DNA of 64,000 nt. Source: Echeneis naucrates. Taxonomy: Eukaryota > Chordata > Actinopteri > Carangiformes > Echeneidae. Positions 39,901 through 54,265 of this stretch are shown one piece after another. The notes beneath the pieces are model-generated. The model was given only the letters and a program-made list of their open reading frames with translations. It was not told the origin of the DNA and did not search any database. Each line of letters begins with the position of its first letter. Position 1 is the first letter of the stretch. Where the stretch lies: assembly GCF_900963305.1 (NCBI RefSeq), contig NC_042525.1, positions 152,421 to 216,420 of the forward strand, written 5' to 3'. Position numbers and translations under genes: made by a program.

Positions 39901-40235
39901 ATCACTGTTAAAATGGATTCACTGAACTTTGAAACCTGGGAGCCCTAGTCTGGGTTCAGGTCTGGGTTCAGTTTCTGATGTACTTTTTTCTTTTCAACAA
40001 GAGATGGTCACATTAGTATGATCAGAAACCAACACAGAGACTGATGAAGAGGATGAAGGTTCTGTCTCTGTGTTATTTATAAATAACATCAATAATAATG
40101 TGGTTCTATTATTGACACTAAAGTTTAAAGTCTTTAAAGTTTTTTCTTTCGTCTCAACAGCCAACACGTCTGAATGTGATCAAGAATGACAATGAGAGCT
40201 GGGACTACACAAAACCACACCTGAGACGAGGTGGG

Positions 40236-40267
<32 letters not shown>

Positions 40268-43200
40268 ACACACACACGCACACTCTCTCTCTCTGTCCCT
40301 CGACCTCCTTCCTCATCACAAAGAAGCTCCTGTAATGATGATGATGATGATGATGATGATGAAGGTAGGCCTGTTCTTAGTAACTTCCTGGTCTCGGGTG
40401 CCAAAGTGGATCCTAGGGTAGTTTCAGTTTGGGGACTCTGGGTCCAGGTCTTCAGTCTGGATTGGATTATGCGTGTAGTCGTTCGGCACACCAAGACTCT
40501 TCCACCTCACGTCTAAACACTCACACCAGCCAATTAGCCTGCACCTGCTCTCACCGCGGGAGACAGAGGGACGGACGTCAGAAGTCAGGCTGACTCTGCA
40601 CAGCAGCTTTCCCCCATCTTCACCTCCACCCACCCAGACCTGCAGACTGCCACACAGCCGGGGCATCAACATGCCCAGGACCTCTGCCGCCGCAGGACGT
40701 CAGTCAGACCCCCATCTTTCTGCTCCTCTTTACTCACACCTGGTCCCAAGTCTTTACTCAGACGGGTCCTGTTGACCTGATCCAGAGTCCTTACTCAGAC
40801 CTGGTACTGGAGACCTGAACCCTGGTCTGTCACCGGCCATCTGGTCTGATCTGATCTGGTCTGGACTGGCATGGTCCCGGTCCCAGAATGCTCTGGGCTT
40901 CTTTGTCCTACAGTGGTGACGCCTCTGATCCTCAGATTAAGGGTTTGACTGGGTCAGGTCTTAGGTTACAGGTGGTGCTGCACCGTCCTGAGATCAGGAC
41001 TCTGTTCATGTAGGTTGGTTCATTCTTGATTCAATCATTTCAGGAAACATTATTTTGAAGAGTTAAAGTTCCTTATTTATTCACATTCAGTCTGTAACAG
41101 CCATCAGGTCAAAGGTCAAAGATCATGATCATCAGAACACCTTCTTTGCTTGAAAATCATGAACTGATTGAATCACTGTGAACTGGTCACAGATCTGTGA
41201 ATCCACTGTTCAGTTGTTTGGAGGTGCATTGAACTGGCTCTCAGTCAAATCTGTCACATGAAACAGGTTTGGCAACATCATGATGCAGTGTGGGATCATG
41301 GGAATTGTCTCCTCGTCTGGTTCCTTTAGGGCCAGTGCTTTGAGTCTGACCAGACAAAGAATCAGGGATTGGGAAACATGAGTGACCAGATTTGGTCCTC
41401 AACCATGATGAAGGACTCAGCTGTGAAAGGTTGGAACAGGGAAACAGATCACAATCAAAAATCCTTTATTGAGCCGTGGAGGTAAATTCTGCTGTTTGGG
41501 ATCTTCTCAAATTCAGGAGCTGTGAAGTCTGAGAGCAGCATGAATGACTGAATGATTTTCTGCATCATTGATGGACCAAGTGCTCCCTGCTGTGGTCTCT
41601 CTGATCCACAAGGATGTTCAGAGTATTTTAGGATCATTTCTACCTCCCTCTGTGTGCGTTGCTCCCCCTCAGCCCCAAGTAAGTCTAATCTGGTTCCCAT
41701 CACAGAACCTGTTCTTTGAACCAGTTTGTCCAGCAGACTGCAGCATAGATTACCTACCACCACAGACTGGTGAACCATCTTTCTGCTGACGTTTGAGGAT
41801 CTGATCCTCCTTAAAACAAACAGTTGGCTTGGCCCCTTTCTGATATGGGACTGGTCAAATCTGGTCAAGTCCAGGTGGACTCCCAGGGTTTGGGTTATTC
41901 TACTGAAGGGGCTCTTGGGATATAAAATTCCTCTGTTTGAAGCTGTGAGGCAGTAGGAATTGATCACAATTCTTTTATATCAAATATGTGAACATGGAGG
42001 TCTTAGATGAGGATCTGGTACAGGGGTCTGGTCTAATCTGCTCTGGTCTCATCTGACCTAGCGTGGTCTGGTTTTGCTTTTATAAAAAAGTAAGTGTCAA
42101 GTCAATGTGCCTCCAATGTAATTTCAAGTGTGTGTTGTGTTTGTGTGTGTGTGTGTATGAAATTGTCTTAGTCCATGTGTTTGACAGCCAGTATGATTAT
42201 GATGATGATGTAATGTAAGCTGATATACTGGTATATAGTGTAGGTGTGTAATGTATGTAATGTGTGTAATGTGTGCGTTGTGTGGTTTGACAGCCACGGT
42301 GATGATGATGATGATGTCATGTTTGTCATTATGATGATGATGTAATGCAGGTTGATTCGTGCTGAAGGAGAAAACAGAGCTTGGTCCTCACAGGTACTGT
42401 CTATCTCATATGACTCTGTATCATAAATCTACCTCAATAAAACTTGATTTCTGATTCATCATCTCACTTTTCATTTCTCAGAACAAACATCCTCATGATC
42501 TGGTTTAAAAAATCTGACTTTGAATTCAACTCACTTTAAGTCACAACAAGTTGTGATTGTTGGTCTGAGTGAAGCTTCTGTATAAATGTAATGTTTAAAC
42601 TGTGAAAGGTGACAGAGGACAGTTCAGAACAGTCCCAACATGAACAGGATGTTATAGTCCAGGTTCAGCTCGGTCCAGGTTCAGCTCAGTCCAGGTTCAT
42701 GCTGTGGTCCAGTAGCTTCAGTCTTCGTAACAGAGGGGATCGTCCTTCTCTTGAGCTTTTAGATGCATGAACAGTAAGAGCCTGTGTGTGTCAGAGGTGT
42801 GTTGCTGTCTTATTGTGGTAGTCCAGGGAGACAGACAGTTCTGTTCTATGGACTCAGATGGAGAACTCTTGATTAAATGTGCGTGTTTGTTTGTGTGTGT
42901 GTGTTTCAGACCGTGGAAAGGGCAGACAGAGACAGGCCATTTTAGGTGAACACCCATCATCCTACAGTGAGAACAGTTATGGTAATACACAGACACACAA
43001 ACACCACACACAACAGTTGTTGGTCAGTAAATTTACGTTCACCTGCATGGAAACAGATTGCTGTCATTTACACTGTCTTACTGTGAGCTGTCTGTGTTGT
43101 GTCGTGTCATGTTGTGTCATGTTGTGTTGTGCTGTGTTGTGTCGTGTTGTGTTATGTTCCTCTTCACTGGGTGCAGTTGTGTGATTGTGTGCACTGGGGG

Positions 43201-44990
43201 CAAAGTGGTGCTGTGCAGAGGTAAAGTGGACATTGGACTGTTGAGTGTTTGATGATTGTGATCTTTAATGATGATGATGAAGACCCTGCCCCCCCCCCCC
43301 CCAGGTCAGACCTGCCCCCTGCTGCCTCTGCCCAGTAACAGCAGGTACAAGCTGAGCTCAGTGGACGTCCCAGACATGGTGTCCTACCCTCTGCCTCAGT
43401 CGTCCTGTTCGTACTCTGGCCACGCCTCCAGCTCTGTCGCCATGGTGAGTGGCCTCCATCCATCCAAGATGAACTGCACCCGCATCTTCAACCTCTTCTG
43501 TCTCTATGGCAACATCGAGAAGGTTTGTGTGTGCATTTGAGTATTTTTTGTGTCTATAATAGAAGTTAATGTCAGTAAAAACAAGATTCATTTTCCTCTC
43601 TGAATGATTTCAAACATCTTGATTGATACATACTGTGTATGTGTGTTTAGGTGAAGTTCATGAAGAGTGTTCCTGGCACAGCGTTGGTGGAAATGGGGGA
43701 CGAATATGCTGTTGACAGAGCCATCACTCACCTGAACAGCATCAAGGTGTTTGGGAAGAGACTCAACGTCTGGTGAGTGTGTGTCTGTTACACCACTTTG
43801 TGACACACTTGTGTGTGTATTGGTGTGATGTCATCAAGGCAGCACAGTGACTCAGGTATGTTGTGTCAGTGTGTCTAAGCAGCATGCGGTGATCCCCAGT
43901 CAGGTGTTTGAATTGGAGGACGGCAGCAGCAGCTACAAAGACTTTGCCATGACGAGGAACAACCGCTTCAGCAGCGCTGGACAGGCATCCAAAAACATCA
44001 TCCAGCCGCCATCTGCAGTGCTGCACTACTACAACGTCCCTCCATGTGTGTCCCAGGACCATTTACTCAGGGTACACTACCTCCGCTCGTGTCTGTGACC
44101 TTTCACCTGTAGGTTTTGTAGGAAGACCAGATGCATGTTTTGCTGTGAAAACAGGGTGGAGCTGTGACTCCTTCTCCTGATCGAGTCACATGGTGTCGCA
44201 GTTCTGACATTGGTTATCTGTTGTTTCCTGTCAGCTGTGTACAGAGCACGATGTTCCTGGCTTCATCAAATTCAAGATGTTTGATGCCAAACGTGAGTAA
44301 AACATCACTGTGAGACTGTTGTTGCCTTTTTGTTGAATCACTGGCAGACAGTCTCACTCTTCTCCTGCATTCGTCCACCAGCATCCTCCAAGACCATCTC
44401 CGGCCTGCTCGAGTTTGACAATAAGACAGAGGCTGTGGAGGTCCTGACTGTTCTCAATCATTACCAGATCAGGATCCCCAGTGAGTCCACTGGTCAAATT
44501 ATATGAATTTATATCTTATGTACACTGAACACATCCTCACAGGTTGGACGACTTCCTGCAGAATAATAAAAGTAAAAATAAATAATGTTCACAGCCAACC
44601 AGGTTTAAAGGTCCATACAGTCTCAAGGTAGACCTCCATGTGGTCCCTGATCCTAAATTAGGTTCTATATTAATCCATTTAAAGTCTCAAAGGTCTCAGT
44701 CCACAGAGAAATGATCAGAGTCAGGATTCAGAAACTGAACCTTAAAACAGGACTTCTGGGACTTTTAGATGTCACGACAAAGCATCCACAGTCATCAGCC
44801 AAGGCATTTCTACCTCAAGAAAATATGAAAATTATTTATTTACACAACAAAAATATACCATAATTATAAAAAAAAATCTCTTTTTAAAGAAAATGTAACT
44901 GAAGGGGAAATAAATGTGTGTGTCTGTGTTTCAGATGGGTCCAACCCTTACACCCTGAAACTCTGTTTCTCCACCTCATCTCATCTATAA
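35321..44990 (+). CDS. hnrnpll: hnrnpll, hnRNP L-like splicing regulator (14 exons)
   Basis: Nuclear RNA-binding protein that controls alternative splicing through CA-rich RNA. Exons: 35321-35533, 38500-38615, 38738-38847, 39274-39401, 39502-39587, 39674-39770, 40161-40230, 42910-42981, 43305-43522, 43651-43772, 43870-44071, 44235-44292, 44382-44480, 44935-44990. The sum is 1647 nt, giving 548 aa (human 542). A Glu-rich low-complexity N-terminus is followed by four RRMs: RRM1 near 80-150 ([16 protein letters not shown]), RRM2 near 170-250 ([18 protein letters not shown]), RRM3 near 338-415 ([17 protein letters not shown]) and RRM4 near 465-545 ([14 protein letters not shown]), ending [11 protein letters not shown]. 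The linker [18 protein letters not shown] matches mammalian HNRNPLL, which with the galm neighbour favours hnrnpll over hnrnpl. Introns 1, 3 and 7 are large and repeat-laden. The 3' UTR probably runs to AATAAA sites near 45784 or 45942. Confidence 0.95.
35715..36118 (+). repeat. GGTCCT/GATCTT minisatellite in hnrnpll intron 1
   Basis: About 400 bases of 6-base units (CTTGGT, CCTGGT, CCTGAT in varying order, often as 12-base doublets). Because units are multiples of three, it stays open and reads as an LVLVLIL polymer on the plus strand and GPRPGP on the minus. It has no acceptor-donor bracket and is not an exon. Confidence 0.95.
36926..36958. repeat. CA microsatellite in hnrnpll intron 1
   Basis: About 16 CA units on the sense strand, 1.5 kb upstream of exon 2. 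CA repeats are the known RNA ligand of the hnRNP L family. Confidence 0.9.
37263..37390 (+). repeat. Possible fragment of a SINE-like dispersed repeat
   Basis: GGCACGGTGGTCCAGGGGTT resembles the tRNA-like head of the common teleost repeat seen at 29943-30170, but the rest is strongly diverged. Ends are uncertain. Confidence 0.3.
37474..38429 (+). mobile_element. TIR element with 6-base target duplication and transposon-related reading frame
   Basis: The element begins CAGGGTTCCC and ends GACCCCTG, giving short imperfect terminal inverted repeats, followed inside by AT-rich TTAAAG/CTTAAG sub-terminal motifs. It is flanked by identical TTACCT at 37468-37473 and 38430-38435. Inside, an open frame of about 85 codons runs to a stop at 38160-38162 and includes [14 protein letters not shown] and [15 protein letters not shown], which resemble a block found in fish transposon-derived proteins (recalled, not searched). 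It is a DNA transposon, probably non-autonomous; a hAT-like assignment is only tentative because the duplication is six rather than eight bases. Confidence 0.65.
38877..39225 (+). repeat. CCTGATCCCAGT minisatellite in hnrnpll intron 3
   Basis: About 350 bases of 6-base units (CCTGGT, CCTGAT, CCCAGT, CCTAGT), open in several frames (PGPDPSP on plus, GSGLGSG and TRIRTGIRT on minus). It begins about 30 bases after the exon 3 donor and ends about 50 bases before the exon 4 acceptor, so it fills nearly the whole intron. Confidence 0.95.
40236..40282 (+). repeat. CA tract at the exon 7 donor of hnrnpll
   Basis: The exon 7 donor is GTGGGA at 40231-40236 and a CA run begins at intron position +6 and continues for about 45 bases (with one CAGA), followed by CT repeats. 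The position and sequence suit binding by hnRNP L-type proteins. Confidence 0.92.
41455..41967 (-). mobile_element. Decayed non-LTR retrotransposon (LINE) 3' coding remnant
   Basis: An open frame of 170 codons on the minus strand, inside hnrnpll intron 7. It contains the ordered but diverged motifs of the C-terminal region downstream of reverse transcriptase in a common fish [48 protein letters not shown] and ILKYSEHP. The typical tyrosine/tryptophan block between VVVGNL and LLDKL is shortened, so the copy has a deletion. The clade is not assigned. No poly(A) tail or target duplication was identified. Confidence 0.7.
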
Positions 44991-46213
44991 ACAGCAGCAA
45001 GGCACCATGGGAGGCTGCTGAGCCTGGTGACAGTGGTGACCTGTGACCTATGACCTCTGACTTCCGACCTCAGAGAGAGAAACAGAAAACTATTAAAGAG
45101 ACTCAGAGATGTTTGTCAAAGAGACAGAAAAGAAACAAAGAGGAGAGACAGTCACCTTTACAGCATGCATCAAACCTTCACCTTCAATATCCTCCTGTCT
45201 ATGTAATGTCACGAGGGACATGCTGTAAATATGTTTGTCTTCAAGACAGCGTCACTCTTCAATCTCCAGTAAAATCATCAACCTCACATGAGGAAGACTG
45301 AACCACCTGACCAGGAAGTCGGAACTGTGACTCACATCCACAATGAGGTCACAGTGAAGTTAAAGTTGTTCATGTTGCGGTCCTATCAATCACTTTTCAA
45401 ACAGGTGAATTCAGGTCTGTGAGGTCTGGGAGGTTTGGTGGATCTGGGTGATGTGGAGGTCCGTAGATGAGAAACTCTGTATGATGTGACTTAATGGTAG
45501 GTCAGACTCTGAGGGGGCTGTTCTCTGTCTGTGCCATCTAAGCCCATCTTCTCATGGTTGTGTCTGTTCTGTCCTGGGTCTTACGGAGTTTACGACTCCT
45601 GGCCTCTACTTGATTTAGAGCATGCTTTTTCTAAATGTCAGTAAGGAAATGTTGTGTAAAATCTGCAGTTACGTTATTTCTCCTTTAGATGCTGTGCAAC
45701 AATTATGTTAAATAGAGACTGAGAGTCTGAACCTGTGTCACTTGAGTCTTACTGAGATTTTATTTATTCTTGAGCTGGTTTAATAAATGGGGCTGTTGAA
45801 GATGAAATTACACTCAGATCCATAATGTTCATAAATTTAAGCAGAATAAGTTTATTGTCGTTAATATCTATAATCGCTGACACAATGTGTAGAAGAATAC
45901 ATAGAAGTCTGTTGTGGCTGTAACTTCAATGCACAAACTGAATAAAGTCTGGGACGATAACACGAACTGTCCTGTCATCATTCATGCAGAGACATATCTG
46001 TCTGTGAATTCCGTTACTAATAAAGTATTAATTGTTTCGATGGTCATTGTTCAGAGATCACTGAAGCCTCCTTCAGGCTCTCAGGCTAACGCTCCTATAG
46101 CATAAATGCTAACATTGCTCTCCGCCTGACAGACAACATTCGGGGCACACAGCTGATTCCAGAATCAGCGCGTTCGCTCCCGCTCTGGCCTCGTGACCTC
46201 ATTCCCTTCCTTG
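44991..46213. other. hnrnpll 3' UTR and intergenic DNA before cdk1
   Basis: Probable 3' UTR with AATAAA at about 45783 and 45943. No other gene, RNA or intact repeat recognised. Confidence 0.55.
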
Positions 46214-46288
46214 ATTGGCTGTTTTGAAGCGCAGCGTGTGATCTGATTGGTCAGTTTTGAACCGCTGCCGAACTGCGGTGAATTCAAA
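46214..46288 (+). promoter_or_regulatory. cdk1: cdk1 proximal promoter: paired CCAAT boxes and CHR-like motifs
   Basis: ATTGG (inverted CCAAT, the NF-Y site) occurs at 46214-46218 and 46246-46250, exactly 32 bases apart. TTTGAA, the cell-cycle homology region (CHR) core, occurs at 46223-46228 and 46256-46261, and its reverse (TTCAAA) at 46283-46288, where GCGGTGAATTCAAA resembles the CDE/CHR of mammalian CDK1. This is the layout expected for a G2/M gene controlled by DREAM/B-MYB and NF-Y. A non-coding first exon probably ends at about 46461 (AAGAAG then GTAGAA). Confidence 0.75.
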
Positions 46289-46774
46289 AGAGTGAGCGCA
46301 GATTCCAGCGGCAGATCGGACGGACTCTGGCCGAAGTCACAACGTTCTCTGGCGGCTCATATCTGCGTTTAACCCGGCCCCACCTCAGCTGGACCGTCCG
46401 TCAGGGAGCTCCAGGATCGGGACTCAAAAAGTCTGGACCCAAACAGCCGCCAATAAGAAGGTAGAAGATAGACTCGATACCGTTAGCATGAGCTAAGCTA
46501 ACGCTGGTCGACTAACCAGCAGTTGATGTCGACGCTCACTGGCTCACCTGTAACTGACCGCTGATACCGGACAGAACGACGTTAAAACGACGTTCAGTCT
46601 ACATCCAGCTAACGTTAATGCGCGGTCCAGTCGGTCCACAAGGCTGCTGGTCATGACGTCAGCAGCCTGAAGTCAGTTAGTGAGCTGATGTGTCGGTGGT
46701 CACACCTGGAGAGCTGAGGATCCTGGGAAATCATGACGCATGTTGAAATCTGACCTTTTCTTTTTCAGGTGGAA

Positions 46775-50279
<3,505 letters not shown>

Positions 50280-50714
50280 GACATTTGACTCTAAAGTGAA
50301 TCATTCTGTAAATACTTGTGTGTGTGTGTGTGTGTGTGAAAATAGTTGTAGACTCGTCTTGTCTTTTCAATAAAACTGCACTTTCAGCGATTCTCAGAAC
50401 TTTGACCTTCATCTGTTTATTTATTCAGACTTCACGTTTCCAGTTTAGAGCTCAGATTGACATCACAACCTGATGATTTTTATCTGGGATTTCGATGTCA
50501 TCTCAGTAGTGTTCAGTTTCATAAAAGCCTGGATCCGACTAATATCTGGATGTTTGTACAGGGTGATCATCCAGACTTCATGAATGAATCTGGTCTGGTT
50601 TTGACTGAGCTCTGTCAGCTGCTACTGAAAAACTGTCACAATGGAAGAGTTTTGAATAAAAACTTTATTGATAACAGTAAATCTAAAACAAAGCAATCCC
50701 TCCTTCAGGATGAG
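50280..50714. terminator. Convergent 3' ends of cdk1 and ctu2
   Basis: AATAAA at 50369-50374 is the cdk1 poly(A) signal on the plus strand. TTTATT at 50664-50669 is the ctu2 signal on the minus strand, only 46 bases past its stop. A GT run lies at about 50320-50338. The two genes are thus separated by roughly 270-300 bases between their poly(A) signals. Confidence 0.7.
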
Positions 50715-52665
50715 CTAACCTTCATCATCACCAAGGAGGAAGTCACTGATCTCGTCTCTCATCTGAGACCTGCAAGAACAACACATCTTAGTTCCAGATT
50801 TGACCACTGATGTTGAACTGGTCTTATTCTGAAGCAAGACTGGTTCAGATCTCACCTCCTCTGCCTCCTCTGAGCCTCAGACAGGATGTAGTGAGGAAGA
50901 CTTTCCACTGACGCCTGGATGAGACAGCAGACTTCATGTCAAACATCAGTGATATCACATTCGGTCTGTTTACCTGTGCAGGTGTTTTCACCTACCAAGT
51001 CTTTGACCATGAGCTGACAACTATAACACAACAGGCTCCTGAGATCGGACCCCACCAGGAGCCTAAAACAGTGGACAGAGAGGTGGAGTCTGAAGATCAC
51101 AACAGTTTACTGCTCTGACACAAACCAGGAGAAGGAGCCAGAACTGGGACCAGACTAGGTTCCTGCCACTAACCCACAAATACACATTTTATGTTGATAC
51201 TGCAAAACCAATGACATCAAATCCAGAACCAAGTGGGTCTCACCTGGCTGACGAACAGCAGCCTCCACCGCTTGCTGCTCTCCCACAGTCCTCAGCTCCT
51301 CCCCCTGAAGGGCAGCATTGTCTGGGGGGGGCAGCTTGGTTCAGCCCCACTGGAAACAGATTCAGTCATTCAGATTCTGGGATCAAGGGAAACAATACAA
51401 GGGACAGATTCACAGGTCACGTATTACATGTGTCCTCTACCTGGATCCTGTCTCTGGGTCTCAGTCCTAGCAGCTCCTGAAGGTCCTACAGACAGCTGCT
51501 CTGAAGTCAATGTGGCCTGGAAGGCTGAGGCTTCCTCTGAGAGAAGGGACGAGGAAGGAGACAGGAGGGAGGACCTCAGTGAAACAACCTGTCTTCACCT
51601 GTTCTGTCCAGACCCACCCTGACCTGTCCACTCACCTGTAGCAGTGTCCAGGTCACAGACACAGAGCAGACAGCGGGTGGTGTGCTCTGGGGTGGACGGG
51701 CCCCTACAGACTGTCTGCAGCTTCTCACTGGTCCTACAGGAGACAAGATCACTGATAAGTTTGGACTCCATGTCACAGGCAAACACTGCGTAGCATTCAC
51801 TGACCTGTAGACAGTGCTGACGGTGGACGGGAAGTCGGCCTGCAGTTTGGTGATGAAGATCTCGGTCAGATGCTGAATGCTGGATTTGTCTACCGTCTAA
51901 GGGACAAACATGACGAGGCCAACGGACCAAAGCACTTATCATGGGCACATGAAGTGCTGCGTCTCCGTGAGACAAAGTGAGACTGAGGCTGTGTCCAAAA
52001 CCGCCCCCTAATTACTATATAGTGAGCTCGTCATTTTGTAGTGGTGTCCGAATGTGTTGTGAGAAAATGTAGTGCACTCAACGTGTCCCACAATGCATTG
52101 TGAAAAGTAGAGAATAGCCGATGGTCACTAACCCGTCACGACCACGCAAGATATCCCATGATGCACTGCGCTTGCAGCAAAAATGGCGATTCCAGCAGAA
52201 CAAGGAACAGTGAGAGGAGAGCAAAATGACAGCAATGACGCAATTAGCTGCGCCAAAAGTAGTGTCCAATACAGTCCACTACATTCATCTCCCTGTAGGG
52301 AGGAGGGGGTGGCTTTGGACACAACCTGAGACACTTGTTGTGATGTCATGATGATATCACTTTCTGGGCCAACTCACCTTTGTGTCCAGAGCAGGTATGA
52401 AGACAGACGGGACGCTGAACAAGTAATTGTAGTAAGAAATCTCTTTAGCTGAGTAGTCTCTCATTGGGCGAACTAAGATGATGTCACCAAACCTGGAGTC
52501 AGAGAAACCCTACAACGCACGCACACACACACTAAATGAGTGTGTGTCTCTCTCTCTCTCTCTCTCTCTCTCACAGACTGTCTTTCTCTTTGTCACACAG
52601 ACTGTCTCACTCTTCCTCCCTCTCTCTCTCACACAGACTGTCTGTCTTTCTCTCTGTCACACAGA

Positions 52666-52697
<32 letters not shown>

Positions 52698-54265
52698 GTC
52701 TCACACACACAGACTGTCTGTCTCTCTCTTTGTCACAAAGACTGTCTCACTCACAGTGTCCTGGGCCAGCTGAGCCCCCCTCCCCAGTGCGATGCTGGAC
52801 ACCAGTTTGACGGCTGCTCTGGTTCCGTTGTCTCCCAGCATCACTTTGTTGTATCCTTTGCTTCGAGCTGTGTGGACCAGCAGGTGAAGCCTGTGAGGTC
52901 ACAAAGGTTATAGGTCAGAACCTAAGCCAGGAGCCCCCCACCTGACCACCAAAGCGTAGTCCCGCCCCCTGACCTCAGTGTGTTCAGCAGCTCCTGTCTG
53001 GCTGTCAGTGTCGTTGCTGACATCATCAGCTGCTGCAGCGCTTGTGTCTGTGACTGGTTAACTGGCGGTAATAACATCACTTCCTGGTCCTGCGGTGTCA
53101 GACTGCTGCCGCCATCCGTCCGGACGAAGCGGTCCACCGCCACCTTGTAGGAGCTGGCCGTTCTCTTGGAGGCCAATGAAGCCGAGGCCAGAATGGAACT
53201 GGGCAGATCCAGAACCTGAGAGGACGGATGAGGAAACAGTCAGGTTGTCTCCGATGACTCCAATGGGATTGGACGGCTGACCACGAAGCGATGACCTCAC
53301 CTGCTCCAGAGGAACCATGTGGACAGGGAACCCAGCGGCTCTGAACACAGTCAGCAGCTCCCCTGCCGTCCTCCGTCTCTGCTCCACGGACTGTCCCACA
53401 ACCCCCCCCTCTGAAAACACACAACATCAAACAACAACAGTCAGCTCTGTGTCCACTGAGCCTCCAGCGTGTCCTCTTCTCATTTACCGTCGATGAAGAT
53501 GATCCCTGGACAGAACCTCAGCTTCTTGTGAGCATTTTGACTCAAACCCTGAGGAGACAGAGATCACTGGGTCAAACTCAGAGTATGAGGACAGAGGACA
53601 GAACTGGACGGAACTGGACCAAGAAGATATGGACCAGGATGGAACTGGACGGAACTGGACCAAGACGGATATGGACCGGGACATTCTGTCCTCACTGTAA
53701 CAACAGGAAACAAACCTCTTGGACTTGACGGAGCATTGAAGATGATGATGGTCCTCCAGAGACCGCCAGCAGCACCTGGACACAGAGACAGTTACTGAGC
53801 AGGTACAGAGACACCTGAGGACGACTGACGTCCAGCAGAGTCCACGTCCACCTTCTCTCCTGGAAAGATGATCCGGTTCTTTCCCAGCATGGCTCTAAAC
53901 TTGTGGATGAAGTACTCCCTGAAGCAGGTCCTGAGGAAGAGGAGGATGAAGAGTCAGTCATTCTACATGTAGAACAACGCCCCCAACGCCCCCAACGCCC
54001 CCAGCCCCCCCCCCGCCAACCCCCCCTCACCTGCAGAACGAGTCTCCCGCCCTGATTACCACAGTCGCTTCCGCCTCTTTACACTTCACACATTTCCTGG
54101 AAACACTGAAGAAGACCGACATCAGGATCAGGTCCCATGGTGCCCCTCCTGGTCCAGACCGTCGGGTCCTGGTCGGACTCTGACCCCCCTCCCCGACGTC
54201 AGAACCTACCTGGGCACCTCCGCGCGCTCCAGTCCTTCCTCGTAGTGCTCGTCTACCTGACACAT
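50715..54265 (-). CDS. ctu2: ctu2, cytosolic thiouridylase subunit 2 (Ncs2)
   Basis: Partner of CTU1 in 2-thiolation of U34 in tRNA Lys, Glu and Gln. Exons (minus): 54265-54210, 54096-54031, 53930-53852, 53775-53716, 53548-53488, 53410-53301, 53215-52974, 52890-52755, 52509-52378, 51896-51805, 51733-51636, 51536-51441, 51349-51244, 51062-50996, 50914-50856, 50769-50715. The sum is 1515 nt, giving 504 aa (human 515). A zinc-binding N-terminus (KCVKCKEAEATVVIRAGD, then CRTCF) precedes KFRAMLGKNRIIFPGEKV and the PP-loop-like VLLAVSGGPSSSSML at about 68-82. Later blocks are GFSDSRFGDIILVRPMRDYS and FPSTVSTVYRTSEKLQ. C-terminal Cys pairs (CLLCVCD, RQCCPSGGGAEDCG, LLCYSCQ) are kept. The C-terminal exons are small and less conserved, so exons 12-13 are slightly less certain. 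A TIR element sits in the intron between exons 9 and 10. Confidence 0.94.
51988..52325. mobile_element. Short TIR element (MITE-like) in a ctu2 intron
   Basis: The left end GCTGTGTCCAAAACC and the right end GGCTTTGGACACAAC are near-perfect inverted repeats. The direct repeat CTGAG flanks both sides (51983-51987 and 52326-52330). The 338-base interior has no coding frame. It contains ACTATATAGTGAG and CCACAATGCATTGTG, short palindromes typical of a repeat frequent in fish (recalled). Transposon superfamily not assigned. Confidence 0.75.
52543..52752. repeat. CT microsatellite and CACAGACTGTCT tandem repeat in a ctu2 intron
   Basis: Runs of CT alternate with five to six copies of CACAGACTGTCT-type units (which are themselves partly self-complementary: AGACTGTCT). 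The array touches the exon 8 donor (exon end 52755). All long Leu/Ser frames here are repeat artefacts. Confidence 0.9.

Noticed and set aside
40424-40672. 82-codon minus-strand frame in hnrnpll intron 7
   Set aside because: No resemblance to any family and no splice bracket; ordinary intron sequence.
52478-52913. Ser/Leu-rich frames of 77-125 codons on the plus strand
   Set aside because: CT and CACAGACTGTCT repeats in a ctu2 intron, antisense to the gene.
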